Counted from the stretch's first letter, positions 36,710-46,060 are shown. The stretch: 64,000 nt of DNA from an uncultured Pelagibacteraceae bacterium (GCA_902524535.1 CABZDR010000002.1:124001-188000), one strand, 5' to 3'. Notes: generated by a model not told the origin, from the letters alone. Made by a program: numbers and translations.

Positions 36710-37353
36710 TAAAAAAGATAAAAGCATCAAAGTCCGAGAAAATAATCTTAGTGTTTTTATTATCTCTAGCAATATTTTCTTTTGGATCTTTCTACCTAAT
36801 TAAAAATAAGTGTTTATTTATTAAAGATTATGATCCGAGTAAATTAATCTTTGAAGATCCTAAGAATATTGCAATCTTAAATGTTCCCTGTGGAAATGTG
36901 ATAATTGAGCTCTATCCTCAAATTTCACCAAGTGCTGTCAAAAGATTTAAGAAATTAGTCAAATCCAAAGCGTATGACAATTCTGCTTTTCATAGAGTAA
37001 TCAAAGATACACTCGTTCAGGCAGGCGATTTGGAATTTGGAAAAAAAGGAAATTTAAATTATGCAAAGATTGGCACTGGAAAATCTGGGTTAGGAACAAT
37101 TAATTCAGAGATAGACACTCCATTTGATTTTAAAGCGGGGAGTGTTGGATTAGCTAGATCAAAAAATTATAATACAGAAGATAGTCAGTTTTTTATTATT
37201 TTGAGGGATGAGCCATTATACGAGACTGAATACACTCCAATAGGCAGGGTTGTCTATAATATTGAGGCATTAAAAAAAATTAAATATTTAAATAAATCAC
37301 AGTATGTTTTAAGGCCTGATTTTATAAATTCTCTTAGAATGTTAGTTAACTAA
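36706..37353 (+). CDS. Membrane-anchored cyclophilin-type peptidyl-prolyl isomerase
   Basis: This 215-residue protein has an N-terminal anchor (about 14-34) and a cyclophilin domain from about 58: NVPCGNVIIELYPQISPSAVKRFKKLVKSKAYDNSAFHRVIKDTLVQAGD, given here only as the stretch near 62-110 with F-H-R and Q-A-G-D active-site elements, and SQFFII near 162-167. It catalyses proline isomerisation, probably in the periplasm. It overlaps the HExxH gene by four bases and the convergent FadN-like gene by 12 bases. Confidence 0.85.
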   Translation: MIKKIKASKSEKIILVFLLSLAIFSFGSFYLIKNKCLFIKDYDPSKLIFEDPKNIAILNVPCGNVIIELYPQISPSAVKRFKKLVKSKAYDNSAFHRVIKDTLVQAGDLEFGKKGNLNYAKIGTGKSGLGTINSEIDTPFDFKAGSVGLARSKNYNTEDSQFFIILRDEPLYETEYTPIGRVVYNIEALKKIKYLNKSQYVLRPDFINSLRMLVN

Positions 37354-39564
37354 TGGCTTACCTGTTGCTAAGGTATGTTTTATTCTGTCTTGTGTTTTTT
37401 TTGTTTCAATTAATTTCATAAATGCATCTAATTCTAACTTAAATAAATCATCTTCAGATAACGTCTTATCAATTGTTGTGTCTCCACCACTTAAAACATT
37501 AGCTAATTCTTTTGCAACTTCAACACCATGGTCTAAAATTATTTTTTCATTATAAAGTTTTTCAATGATCTTGTTCATTTCAACTCTAACACTCTCTCCA
37601 GGGAGCTTAAATTTTAGCTGCTCAGGAGCTGTAAAATTTTTATTTTCACTAAGAATTTTTTTTGAAACTTCTAATAAACTGTTTCTATTCATTATTTTTT
37701 TATCACTAGGTCTTAAATATTTTAATGGTTCAGCTTCTACAGGTGAAGTTGCTGTTTTACCATAGCCAATAATATCAAACACTTTAAGTGGTGCAAAATT
37801 TGGATCTTTTTTTGCCTCTTCAGTTTCTAACCATCTTCCTAACATTTCTTTGCAGCCTCCACCTGCTGGAATTAATCCTACAATAGTCTCAACCAGTCCT
37901 ACAACTATATTAGTATGAGATGCAACAAAATTACTTTGCACCATTACCTCAAAACCCCCTCCAAGAGTTAAACCTGATGGCGCAGAAATGACAGGATATT
38001 TAGAATACTTTAGATGTTTGCAGGTTTCTTGGAAATATTTAATAAATTTTTCTATTGATTTAAAATCATTTTTTTCTGCAAATTGCATCGTATAAGTTAA
38101 ATTTACTCCTGCTGAAAATTGCATACTTTCATTTATAATCACTAATGGTTTATCTGTTGCTTTTTTAAGGGCATCCATTGAGTCATAATCTAAAGCATTG
38201 GCTTTAGTGGTAAACTCTACAATATTATAATCATTGAATCTAAAAATTTTTGCAGAGTCATTACCATCTAATCTTACAGCAGTTTTTTTAACTTTACCTA
38301 ACGTTTCAATGTTAGTATATTTTTGCCTTTCACCGTAAAAATTTTCATTTTTACTTTTATTCAACTCCTCTAAAAAATTGTTTCCACTAAAATCGTCTAC
38401 TTTATTAAAAAAATTTTTAACACCAATTTCCTCTAACATTTCAAATGGTCCTTTAGCCCAGTTGAAACCAAGCCTCATTGCTTCATCAATGTCATTAAAT
38501 TGGTTCGTAATTCCAGGAACTAGCGATGATGCATATTTTATAATTTTTGAAATTACTGACCATGCATATTCACCATATTTATCTTTTCTATTTATTAGTC
38601 CACTAAGGTCTACTTTATCAGATTTTATATCAATCTTTTTACTAGGCGAGTAATCACCTGTTTCAAGATTAATTGCTTCCATCACTTTGGTTGCTCCAGA
38701 TTTATTTATTCTATAAAAGCCACCTTTGCCTTTTCTTCCAGTGTAACCAGTTTCAATTAATTTTTTTACTAATGGAATTTCTTTTGCTACCTCATGAAAT
38801 TCATCGGTTTTAGGTAATTCTTTAATAAAGCTTTTTAAAACGTCAGCCATTAAATCAATCCCAATTAAATCATAAAGACCAAAAACACCTGTTTTTGGGA
38901 TACCCATTGGTCTTCCAAAAATCGCATCTGCCTCTTCGACTGAAAGCTTCATCTTAAAGGCTTCAGTCATTGCTATTTGCATAGCATAAACCCCTACTCT
39001 ATTTCCTAAAAATCCCGGTGTATCATTGCAAACAATAGCACCTTTACCAAGCTCGATTTCACAAAATTCTTTTAATTGATTAATCTTATTTAAATCAGTG
39101 TTCTCATTTTTTACAATTTCTAATAGACCCATATATCTGACGGGATTAAAAAAATGAGTTATACAGAAATCTTTTTTTTCTGTATCCGTTAAATTTTGAG
39201 ATAAAACTTTAATAGGTATTGAGGATGTATTGGATGAAACAATTGCACCTACTTTTCTTGACTTAAATATTTTTTCATAAATTTGATGTTTTACATCAAT
39301 TCTTTCAACAACTGCTTCAACTATCCAGTCAGCTTCCTTAACTACATCAAAATTATCAGATATATTTCCAATTTTAATATTATTTATTTTTGATTTATCA
39401 ATTAATAAAGGCGGTCTTGATTTATGAATTCTTTCCCTAGCTTTCTCACTAATTTCAGTTTTTAAATCTAATAATGTAACTGGGATATTTGCATTACATA
39501 AGTGAGCCGCAATACCACTTCCCATTGTACCCGAACCAATCACTACAACATTTTTTATATTCAT
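37342..39564 (-). CDS. 3-hydroxyacyl-CoA dehydrogenase / enoyl-CoA hydratase fusion (FadN-type order)
   Basis: This 740-residue bifunctional beta-oxidation protein has the dehydrogenase first: Rossmann motif VVIGSGTMGSGIAAHLCN (7-24), SNTSSIPI near 110 and HFFNPVRYMGLLEIV near 137-151, then C-terminal 3HCDH domains to about 400. A crotonase domain follows (about 430-620) with GGGFEVMVQ and VGLIPAGGGCKEML. This order is the reverse of E. coli FadB and like Bacillus FadN. It would oxidise acyl-CoA in the cytoplasm; a thiolase partner is not in the window. It is 12 bases after potC. Confidence 0.9.
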   Translation of the reverse strand: MNIKNVVVIGSGTMGSGIAAHLCNANIPVTLLDLKTEISEKARERIHKSRPPLLIDKSKINNIKIGNISDNFDVVKEADWIVEAVVERIDVKHQIYEKIFKSRKVGAIVSSNTSSIPIKVLSQNLTDTEKKDFCITHFFNPVRYMGLLEIVKNENTDLNKINQLKEFCEIELGKGAIVCNDTPGFLGNRVGVYAMQIAMTEAFKMKLSVEEADAIFGRPMGIPKTGVFGLYDLIGIDLMADVLKSFIKELPKTDEFHEVAKEIPLVKKLIETGYTGRKGKGGFYRINKSGATKVMEAINLETGDYSPSKKIDIKSDKVDLSGLINRKDKYGEYAWSVISKIIKYASSLVPGITNQFNDIDEAMRLGFNWAKGPFEMLEEIGVKNFFNKVDDFSGNNFLEELNKSKNENFYGERQKYTNIETLGKVKKTAVRLDGNDSAKIFRFNDYNIVEFTTKANALDYDSMDALKKATDKPLVIINESMQFSAGVNLTYTMQFAEKNDFKSIEKFIKYFQETCKHLKYSKYPVISAPSGLTLGGGFEVMVQSNFVASHTNIVVGLVETIVGLIPAGGGCKEMLGRWLETEEAKKDPNFAPLKVFDIIGYGKTATSPVEAEPLKYLRPSDKKIMNRNSLLEVSKKILSENKNFTAPEQLKFKLPGESVRVEMNKIIEKLYNEKIILDHGVEVAKELANVLSGGDTTIDKTLSEDDLFKLELDAFMKLIETKKTQDRIKHTLATGKPLVN

Positions 39565-39576
39565 GTAATGATATTT

Positions 39577-40431
39577 TTATCGATTTATACCTCTGAGTCT
39601 TTCAGATCTTCGTCTTAAAAGTTCAGCAGTCACTAATATTAATGTTGATAATATAATTAGACAAGTTGCAACAGCAAGAATTGTTGGGCTTAATTGCTCT
39701 CTTAAACCGGTCCACATTTGAATTGGAATGGTTGTGTTTTCTAATCCAGCTAAAAATAAAACAACCACTACCTCATCAAATGAAGTAACAAATGCAAACA
39801 ATCCTCCAGATATTACTCCAGGCAAAATAAGTGGTAAAGTTATTTTCATAAATGTATTTACAGGATCACTGCCCAAACTAGCAGCTGCTCTTGTCACGCT
39901 ATGATCAAATCCTGAAAGAGTTGCGGTTACTGTAATAACAACAAATGGTGTCCCCAAAATAATATGCGCAAGAACTATTCCCGTGTGTGTGGCAGCTAAT
40001 CCAACTTTAGCCATAAAGAAAAATATCGCTACACCTGAAATAATTAAAGGAACTATCATTGGTGAGATTAATACTGCCATGATTAAACCTTTGTACGGCA
40101 TATGTCTACTACTCAAACCTAAAGCTGCTACTGTTCCAAGAATTACCGAACCTATTGTTGCAAAGATAGCAATTATAAAACTATTTTTTGCAGCTAATCC
40201 CCAAGGATTTTTAGTCCCATAAATCATATCTTGATACCATCTTAAAGAAAATGCATCAGGATCTAGACGTTTCATTCCATCTGAAAAAACTAAAAATTCC
40301 TCAGCATTAAAAGATAATGGAAAAATAACAAACAATGGTGCAACAAGAAAAAAGAATACTGCTGCACAGATTGTCAAATAAACATAGTGCCAAATTCTAT
40401 AATGTGGTTCTGTGTATTTGGGTAAAGCCAT
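39577..40431 (-). CDS. potC: Polyamine-type ABC transporter permease (PotC-like)
   Basis: This 284-residue membrane protein has six spans and the family loop AAASLGSDPVNTFMKITLPLILPGVISG near 173-199 (EAA motif) that contacts the ATPase. The N-terminal YLTICAAVFFFLVAPLFVIFPLSF is the first span. It pairs with the PotB-like gene five bases upstream. Spermidine/putrescine transport is the family default; related systems carry other cations or organic solutes, so the ligand is inferred. Confidence 0.88.
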   Translation of the reverse strand: MALPKYTEPHYRIWHYVYLTICAAVFFFLVAPLFVIFPLSFNAEEFLVFSDGMKRLDPDAFSLRWYQDMIYGTKNPWGLAAKNSFIIAIFATIGSVILGTVAALGLSSRHMPYKGLIMAVLISPMIVPLIISGVAIFFFMAKVGLAATHTGIVLAHIILGTPFVVITVTATLSGFDHSVTRAAASLGSDPVNTFMKITLPLILPGVISGGLFAFVTSFDEVVVVLFLAGLENTTIPIQMWTGLREQLSPTILAVATCLIILSTLILVTAELLRRRSERLRGINR

Positions 40432-40436
40432 TTTTA

Positions 40437-41690
40437 TTATCCTAATTTAATATTATCTATTCCAACTAATTTATTGTACAGCCAGTAAATGACTAATACT
40501 CCACTTAACAACATTAGTCCCATTGCTGAAGCAAAGCTCCAATCGAGAGTACTTTTCATATGAAATGCTATTTGGTTACTTATCAATGTTCCTGAAGCTC
40601 CCCCTACTAAAGCAGGAGTAATGTAGTAACCTATTGCTAAAATGAAAACTAATAAACATCCAGCTCCGATACCTGGGATTGTTAAAGGAAAATAGACCTT
40701 CCAAAAAGCCACAAAAGGGGTTCCGCCTAATGACTTACCAGCTCTCATTAAACTTGGGGAGATTGTTTTCATCACACTGTAAAGTGGAAGCACCATAAAA
40801 GGCAATAATATTTGGGTCATTGCAACGTAACTACCAGTTTTATTAAACATCATTTCTAGTCTGTTATCATCGCTTACTAGTCCAATCATGACAAAGAAAT
40901 CATTGACTATACCTTGCTGTTGTAAAAGGATCATCCAACTGGCTGTTCTTACAAGTAAGGAGGTCCAAAAAGGAAGTAAGACACAAATCATCAATAAATT
41001 ACTGTACTTCATTGGCAATGTTGCAAGTAAATGTGCTATTGGATAAGCCATCAAGAAACAAAACACAGTTACAAAAAAAGCAATTTCTAAAGTTCTTAGC
41101 CATAATATTCTGTGAACTCTTCTATCCTCAGGTACATTAATTATTTCTCCCTTTTCATTTTCATACATATCAACTCCTTTTAAATATTTTTGATACGTAT
41201 ATGCTGGTGCTCTTCTTTTAATTGCCCTCCAATATTCAACATCAGCCCATCTTCGATGAACAGACATGATTTGTTCTTTGTAATTTCCTTCCTCAAAAGA
41301 TTTAGACTTTCGTCTTAACTTTTTGATAATACTTTTAAATCCATTTTTTGTATAATTAAGTTGGGTTGATAATTTTCCTTCTCTTTCCTCCTCAATTAAT
41401 TTTTGGAAATCAAAATAAAAAGCCTCAAATACCTCTTCAGGTGGAAGGTCTTCTCCATCCCATTTTTCCATTGACTTAAAAGTTTTAGGAAGCATTTCTG
41501 TGACCATTTTATCATCAACACTTCTCATAAGCATATCTCCTATTGGAAATACATACGTAATGATTATGAATAACAATAATGGAGCAACAAGTAAAAAAGC
41601 TTTAATCTTATTTTTCTTTTCTGCTTTTTTAAGACTTACCTCTAAAGGAATTCCATCAGTTGTTAAAATTTGTTTTGTTTCTGAGCTCAT
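40437..41690 (-). CDS. potB: Polyamine-type ABC transporter permease (PotB-like) with large loop insertion
   Basis: This 417-residue permease is about 120 residues longer than typical PotB. After the first span (about 31-50) there is a long charged, helical stretch (about 55-185, including KLIEEEREGKLSTQLNY and RAPAYTYQKYLKGVDMYEN) before the remaining five spans. The EAA loop SLMRAGKSLGGTPFVAFWKVYFPLTIPG lies near 315-340. The insertion faces the periplasm by the usual topology and could interact with the binding protein. The ATG lies just after the T-run of a hairpin. Confidence 0.88.
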   Translation of the reverse strand: MSSETKQILTTDGIPLEVSLKKAEKKNKIKAFLLVAPLLLFIIITYVFPIGDMLMRSVDDKMVTEMLPKTFKSMEKWDGEDLPPEEVFEAFYFDFQKLIEEEREGKLSTQLNYTKNGFKSIIKKLRRKSKSFEEGNYKEQIMSVHRRWADVEYWRAIKRRAPAYTYQKYLKGVDMYENEKGEIINVPEDRRVHRILWLRTLEIAFFVTVFCFLMAYPIAHLLATLPMKYSNLLMICVLLPFWTSLLVRTASWMILLQQQGIVNDFFVMIGLVSDDNRLEMMFNKTGSYVAMTQILLPFMVLPLYSVMKTISPSLMRAGKSLGGTPFVAFWKVYFPLTIPGIGAGCLLVFILAIGYYITPALVGGASGTLISNQIAFHMKSTLDWSFASAMGLMLLSGVLVIYWLYNKLVGIDNIKLG

Positions 41691-41699
41691 AAATAAAAA

Positions 41700-41721
41700 G
41701 GGCGGTTAATAATAACCGCCC
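41700..41721 (-). terminator. Terminator-like hairpin between potD and potB
   Basis: GGGCGGTTA and TAACCGCCC form a perfect 9-bp stem with a four-base loop (41700-41721). Read on the minus strand it is followed by TTTTTATTT and then immediately the potB ATG at 41690. It has full intrinsic terminator form and would limit permease expression relative to the binding protein. Confidence 0.85.
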
Positions 41722-41761
41722 TCTCAATATAATATAAAATTTTAATCTTTAAAACTTAAAA

Positions 41762-42877
41762 TTAAAATCCTGCTTTCATTGCTTCCCATTTTTCACCAAG
41801 TTCTGTTCCATTATCAGCCCAGTAAAGTGGATCTACTAAGAAGTAATTTTTAGTGTTCGCTGGCGCAGTTGGCATATTAGGTACCATGTTTGTCTTACCA
41901 TCTTTGTACCATGGCTCTCCTTTTTCCATAACTGCGATTGATGATTTTCTCCAAGGCGCGTATGCAATATATTTCGCACTTCCAGCTAAACCTTCTGTAC
42001 TTGTCATCTCTGCTAAAGCTTTTTTAGCATCAGCTTCATTTGGTGAACCTTTAACTAATACAAAGTATTCATAGTCAAGACCTTGTGCATCCCAAACTTG
42101 TACGATTGGAGCACCTTCTCCAACTGCAGCGTTAAAGAATCTACCATTCCAGCCAGTTGCCATAACAACTTCACCGCTCATTAGCAATTCTGGTGGTTGA
42201 GCACCTGCAGACCAAAATACACATCCACCTTGTGGGTCTGTGCAAAGTTTTTTGATCTTATCCATAGCTCTTTGAACACCTTTGTCAGTATTTAAAGCTT
42301 TATAGATTTTTGCTCCACCTTTACCTGGCTTGATACCATCTGCAGCTAATGCAATCTCTAAATTAGTTAGAGCGCCTTTGTAGATAGCTCTTTTTCCAGG
42401 AAATTTTTTTGTGTTAAAGAAATCTTTGATAGTTTTTGGAGTGCCTTTAACATTGTCTGAGTTATAAGCATAGTTCCAAGAATATAAAATATTTCCTACA
42501 GCACATTCACTTGGCATTCCAGTAAAGAAATCTTTACTTGCTGGAGTTCCATCTGGTGCTGGTGGGAAGTCTTTATCAAAATCAAATTTAACAAATAATC
42601 CTTCATCACAGCCATTGATAGTATCCATGGCAAATACGTCCATTATATCCCACGTAATTTTGCCAGCTTCTTTCTGTGCTTTAATTTCTGATAATCCACC
42701 TGAGTAGTCGACCCAATTGATCGGAATACCTAGTTTTTTAGCAGTAGGATCACCATAACCTAATTTTTGACTTTCAGTATAAGCTCCACCCCAAGACGCT
42801 ACAGTTACTGCGAACGCTGAAGTAGTTAAAGAAAATACAAAAGAAAGGGCTAGTAATAATTTACTAATTTTTTTCAT
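41762..42877 (-). CDS. potD: Polyamine-type periplasmic binding protein (PotD-like)
   Basis: This 371-residue protein has a signal peptide (1-23, ending TSAFA) and a mature family 1 extracellular solute-binding fold: VTVASWGGAYTESQKLGYGDP at the start, NILYSWNYAYNS near 149-160 and a C-terminal LVDPLYWADNGTELGEKWEAMKAGF. It captures cationic amines for the PotABC membrane complex. Cys pairs in the GCDEG and CTDPQGGC regions may form disulfides. A consensus-like promoter and GGAGGA site precede it, so it is expressed separately from potA, which lies 104 bases upstream. Confidence 0.88.
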   Translation of the reverse strand: MKKISKLLLALSFVFSLTTSAFAVTVASWGGAYTESQKLGYGDPTAKKLGIPINWVDYSGGLSEIKAQKEAGKITWDIMDVFAMDTINGCDEGLFVKFDFDKDFPPAPDGTPASKDFFTGMPSECAVGNILYSWNYAYNSDNVKGTPKTIKDFFNTKKFPGKRAIYKGALTNLEIALAADGIKPGKGGAKIYKALNTDKGVQRAMDKIKKLCTDPQGGCVFWSAGAQPPELLMSGEVVMATGWNGRFFNAAVGEGAPIVQVWDAQGLDYEYFVLVKGSPNEADAKKALAEMTSTEGLAGSAKYIAYAPWRKSSIAVMEKGEPWYKDGKTNMVPNMPTAPANTKNYFLVDPLYWADNGTELGEKWEAMKAGF

Positions 42878-42912
42878 TTTTCCTCCGTTTAAACGTTTTT
42901 TTATAAAAGTAG

Positions 42913-42941
42913 ATTACAACAAGATCGATAATGAGAGTCAA
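42913..42941 (-). promoter_or_regulatory. Sigma-70-type promoter for potD
   Basis: On the minus strand, TTGACT (42936-42941) and TGTAAT (42913-42918) are separated by exactly 17 bases. The predicted transcript starts about 30 bases before the potD ATG, with a GGAGGA-type site at 42881-42886. This gives the binding-protein gene its own promoter inside the pot cluster. Confidence 0.65.
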
Positions 42942-42981
42942 CAGCCCATTTTTACTTGCTAAATGAAGGTATATAGAGTGT

Positions 42982-44067
42982 TTATTTTGGGTCTAATGCT
43001 CTAGCGTCATCACTGTTCCAACCTATCTTAATTTCATTTCCTAACTTAATATCTAAGTTGGAAGAACTGTTGGGAACCTTTAAAATAAATTCAGAATTTC
43101 CTAATAAATTAATTCTTACTCTCGTGTGATCTCCGTGATAAATAACTTCTTCGATTTTTCCTTTATGAATATTATCCATTTTATCAGTTGGATTAATTAA
43201 TGCTCTCTCAGGTCTAATTGAAACTGTTGTTCTTTCTCCTTTGCCTTTAACTGATATAGGATTTGCTAATATATCTGCGTTAGCTAACTTGACTTTGCAT
43301 TTTCCACCAGAAATATCAGAGACTTCACCCGCAAAAGTATTATTCTCTCCAATAAACTCTGCAACAAAAGAATTTACCGGTTTTTCATATAATTCATCAG
43401 GACTAGAAAGTTGTTGAACTTTTCCATCATTAAAAACTGCAATTCGGTTTGACATAGTTAATGCCTCGCTTTGATCATGTGTTACATAAACAACAGTCAC
43501 TCCAATGCTTTCATGAATATGTTTAATTTCATATTGCATGCTTTCTCTCAAATTTTTATCTAAAGCTCCAAGTGGTTCATCCATTAAAACAAGTTGTGGA
43601 TCGAAAACCAATGATCTTGCTACAGCTACTCTTTGTTGTTGTCCACCTGACAATTGTCCAGGCATTCTTTGAGCAAATCCTTGTAAAGATACCATCGATA
43701 GAGCTTTATCAATTTTTTTATCTGCTTCATCTTTTGGAATTTTTCTTACTCTAAGAGGAAAAGCTAAATTTTCATAAACAGTCATGTGTGGAAATAATGC
43801 ATAGTTCTGAAAAACCATCCCTATACCTCTTTTGTGTGGTGGAATACTAGAAATAGCATTTCCATCTAAATATATTTCTCCATTAGTTGGTGTTTCAAAG
43901 CCAGCTAACATCATTAAACATGTAGTTTTACCTGATCCTGAGGGACCTAACATTGTAATAAACTCACCCTCAGCGATGTCTAATTGTAGATCTTTGACAA
44001 CTAAAACTTTACCATCGTAACTCTTATCTACTTTATCGAACTTAACAAATTCTTTATTAACTGACAT
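42982..44067 (-). CDS. potA: Polyamine-type ABC transporter ATPase (PotA-like)
   Basis: This 361-residue ATPase has Walker A GPSGSGKTT near 41-49, the Q-loop VFQNYALFPHMTVYENLAFP, signature LSGGQQQRVAVARSL, Walker B LVLMDEPLGALD and H-loop YVTHDQ. A C-terminal TOBE regulatory domain (about 240-361) is typical of PotA. It drives import through PotBC. It precedes potD by 104 bases and lies 51 bases after the DoeA-like gene, in the same orientation. Confidence 0.93.
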   Translation of the reverse strand: MSVNKEFVKFDKVDKSYDGKVLVVKDLQLDIAEGEFITMLGPSGSGKTTCLMMLAGFETPTNGEIYLDGNAISSIPPHKRGIGMVFQNYALFPHMTVYENLAFPLRVRKIPKDEADKKIDKALSMVSLQGFAQRMPGQLSGGQQQRVAVARSLVFDPQLVLMDEPLGALDKNLRESMQYEIKHIHESIGVTVVYVTHDQSEALTMSNRIAVFNDGKVQQLSSPDELYEKPVNSFVAEFIGENNTFAGEVSDISGGKCKVKLANADILANPISVKGKGERTTVSIRPERALINPTDKMDNIHKGKIEEVIYHGDHTRVRINLLGNSEFILKVPNSSSNLDIKLGNEIKIGWNSDDARALDPK

Positions 44068-44118
44068 AAATTAAATAACTATAAAACATTTGTGACTATA
44101 AATATCAACCTTAAATAA

Positions 44119-45294
44119 TTAGCTTTTGACGTGAAGTTCTTTTGACATATTACAAAATAATTCTGCTCCTTTGTCAGTAACTCTTATTGCTTCTGAAGCT
44201 TCAACTCCCCAGTCACCAAATTGCATAACTGCAATCATATGAAAACAAACATTTGGTTTTAAAACAGTCATATCTCCTTTGTAAATATTTAATGTATGCT
44301 CCCCCCAATCTGGCGGATAACCGATACCTATTGAATATCCAGTCCTTGATCTTTTTTCTATTCCATATTTATCTAATACTTTCCAAAAAGCTTGGGCTAC
44401 ATCATTAGCTGTATTCCCTGGCTTAGTGACATTTATACCTGCATTAAGTGCCTCTATAGTTTTTTTCATCGTATCAATTTTTATTTGATCAGGCTTACCT
44501 AACAAAACAGTTCTTGCCATTGGTGCGTGATATCTTTTGTATACTCCAGAAAGTTCAATAATTGTTGCTTCACCATTTACAAATTTTTCTTCAGTGGCTG
44601 TTAAATGAGAGGCAGAGGTTCCTTTTCCAGTAGGTAATAATGTTGCAATACTTGAATATTCACCACCATATTCTGAGGTACCAAAGAAAAGAGCTTTTTG
44701 AATTTCACCCACAGCATCGCATTGTCTTACCCCAGGTTTGATTACATTGTATGCTGTTTTCATTCCGATCTCAGAAATTTTAGCGGCACATTTCATAAAT
44801 TTTATTTCATTGTCTGACTTAATTAGTCTTGCCCAATTAACTAATCTTTCTGAGTCCTTTATTTTTGCATTTGGCAATCCTTGTTTGATTTTTTCATAAC
44901 AAAATGCTGTAAAATAATGTGCATCCATTTCAAGACCTATTGATAATTTATCCCATTTTTTATCTTTAATAATTTTTACTAAATAATCATATGGATGCTT
45001 TGGCCAAGTATGGATATAGTCTTCATCATAAACAATAATATTTTCTTTTTTTAAATAGGTTTTGAGATAAGCACCGCCCGCATCTTGATCTCGGACAAAA
45101 CATATAGGCTGATCAGCATTTACATGAACTATTGCACACTGTGCGTAGTAAAAAGACCACGCATCGTAGCCAGTTAAGTAATTTATATTATTTGTGTCAT
45201 GAGAAATAAGAAGTTCAATGTCCTGATCCAACATCATTTTTTGGACCTTTAAAAGTCTTTGCTTATATTCCTCTTGAGTGAAATGCATAATCAA
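44119..45294 (-). CDS. doeA: Ectoine hydrolase-like M24 family protein (DoeA/EutD)
   Basis: This 391-residue protein has the creatinase/aminopeptidase-P fold. Its second half matches the DoeA/EutD ectoine hydrolase subgroup: IIELSGVYKRYHAPMARTV near 248-266, GYSIGIGYPPDWGEHTL near 322-338 and CFHMIAVMQFGDWGVEASEAI. The aspartate ligands of metal-dependent peptidases are replaced (ELSG, HAPM), so a metal-free creatinase-like hydrolysis is expected. EutD opens the ectoine ring to acetyl-diaminobutyrate. The EutA-like gene overlaps it by four bases. Another cyclic amide is the main alternative. Confidence 0.78.
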   Translation of the reverse strand: MIMHFTQEEYKQRLLKVQKMMLDQDIELLISHDTNNINYLTGYDAWSFYYAQCAIVHVNADQPICFVRDQDAGGAYLKTYLKKENIIVYDEDYIHTWPKHPYDYLVKIIKDKKWDKLSIGLEMDAHYFTAFCYEKIKQGLPNAKIKDSERLVNWARLIKSDNEIKFMKCAAKISEIGMKTAYNVIKPGVRQCDAVGEIQKALFFGTSEYGGEYSSIATLLPTGKGTSASHLTATEEKFVNGEATIIELSGVYKRYHAPMARTVLLGKPDQIKIDTMKKTIEALNAGINVTKPGNTANDVAQAFWKVLDKYGIEKRSRTGYSIGIGYPPDWGEHTLNIYKGDMTVLKPNVCFHMIAVMQFGDWGVEASEAIRVTDKGAELFCNMSKELHVKS

Positions 45295-46034
45295 TAATTA
45301 AATAGTTCACCAAACCCATCAATTTTATTTTTATATTGAATTTGTTTTAAAGTATCCCAAATTAAGGTTTGATTACTAGATAAAATAATTTTTCCTAATT
45401 TATTTTCTAAATCTTTAATTATTGATAAAACTGGGAGTGCTGTACAGGAAACAAATAATGCTTTATCTTTTGATGAATTTATTTTAGTCAAAACTTCAAA
45501 CAAATAGTCTGGATCTACTTTGCCTATGTCTAAATCTGATTCTATATCAAAATAAAATAATTCGTCTGCTTCTATATTTTCTTTTTTAAAATAATTAATA
45601 AGAGATTGATTTATTTCATTTGTATAGGGTGTAAAAATTGATAGCTTATTTATCTTAAGAGCTTTAATTGCTTTGATAGCAGAGGTTATAGGGGTTGTTA
45701 CTTTAGTATTTGGTTTAGCAATATTAATTTTTTCAAAAATTGAGTCATATCCTGACGCAATGGTCCCAGAAGTGCATCCATAGGCAACACAATCTAATTT
45801 TTGATCCGGTAGAATATCTTTTGTAACTTTAGTGATATTTTCTGCCATTTTTTTTAAATTTTCATTAGTCAAGGGATTGTAAGATTGGATTCTGTTAGAA
45901 AATAAATCAATATTCTTTCCATGGATCACATCATTGAAATCTTTTTCAATTCTAAAATCACTTGATAAAGTGATTAAGCCTATTCTTGGGTTATGTTTTT
46001 TTAAAAACTGAGGTTTAATTTTAGTTAATTTCAT
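45291..46034 (-). CDS. eutA: Asp/Glu racemase-superfamily protein (EutA-like)
   Basis: This 247-residue protein has the two-cysteine layout of the maleate isomerase/arylmalonate decarboxylase group: YGCTSGTI (Cys87) and VSCTALPV (Cys197), and starts with RIGLITLSSDFRIEKDF, resembling EutA of ectoine utilisation clusters. EutA is thought to change the stereochemistry of an ectoine-derived intermediate. It is the first gene of the minus-strand pair and overlaps doeA. No 5-hydroxyectoine genes eutB or eutC are visible, so the pathway assignment is partial. Confidence 0.7.
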   Translation of the reverse strand: MKLTKIKPQFLKKHNPRIGLITLSSDFRIEKDFNDVIHGKNIDLFSNRIQSYNPLTNENLKKMAENITKVTKDILPDQKLDCVAYGCTSGTIASGYDSIFEKINIAKPNTKVTTPITSAIKAIKALKINKLSIFTPYTNEINQSLINYFKKENIEADELFYFDIESDLDIGKVDPDYLFEVLTKINSSKDKALFVSCTALPVLSIIKDLENKLGKIILSSNQTLIWDTLKQIQYKNKIDGFGELFNY

Positions 46035-46060
46035 TTAATGTTTTGTTAATCTAACATTAA
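46035..46060. promoter_or_regulatory. Nested inverted repeat between eutA-like and binding-protein genes
   Basis: TTAATGTT (46035-46042) and AACATTAA (46053-46060) are perfect 8-base arms; within the loop GTTA-ATC-TAAC (46045-46055) forms a second small dyad. It lies directly beside the eutA-like start in a divergent intergenic region. A regulator binding site acting on both genes is plausible but not proven. Confidence 0.4.
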
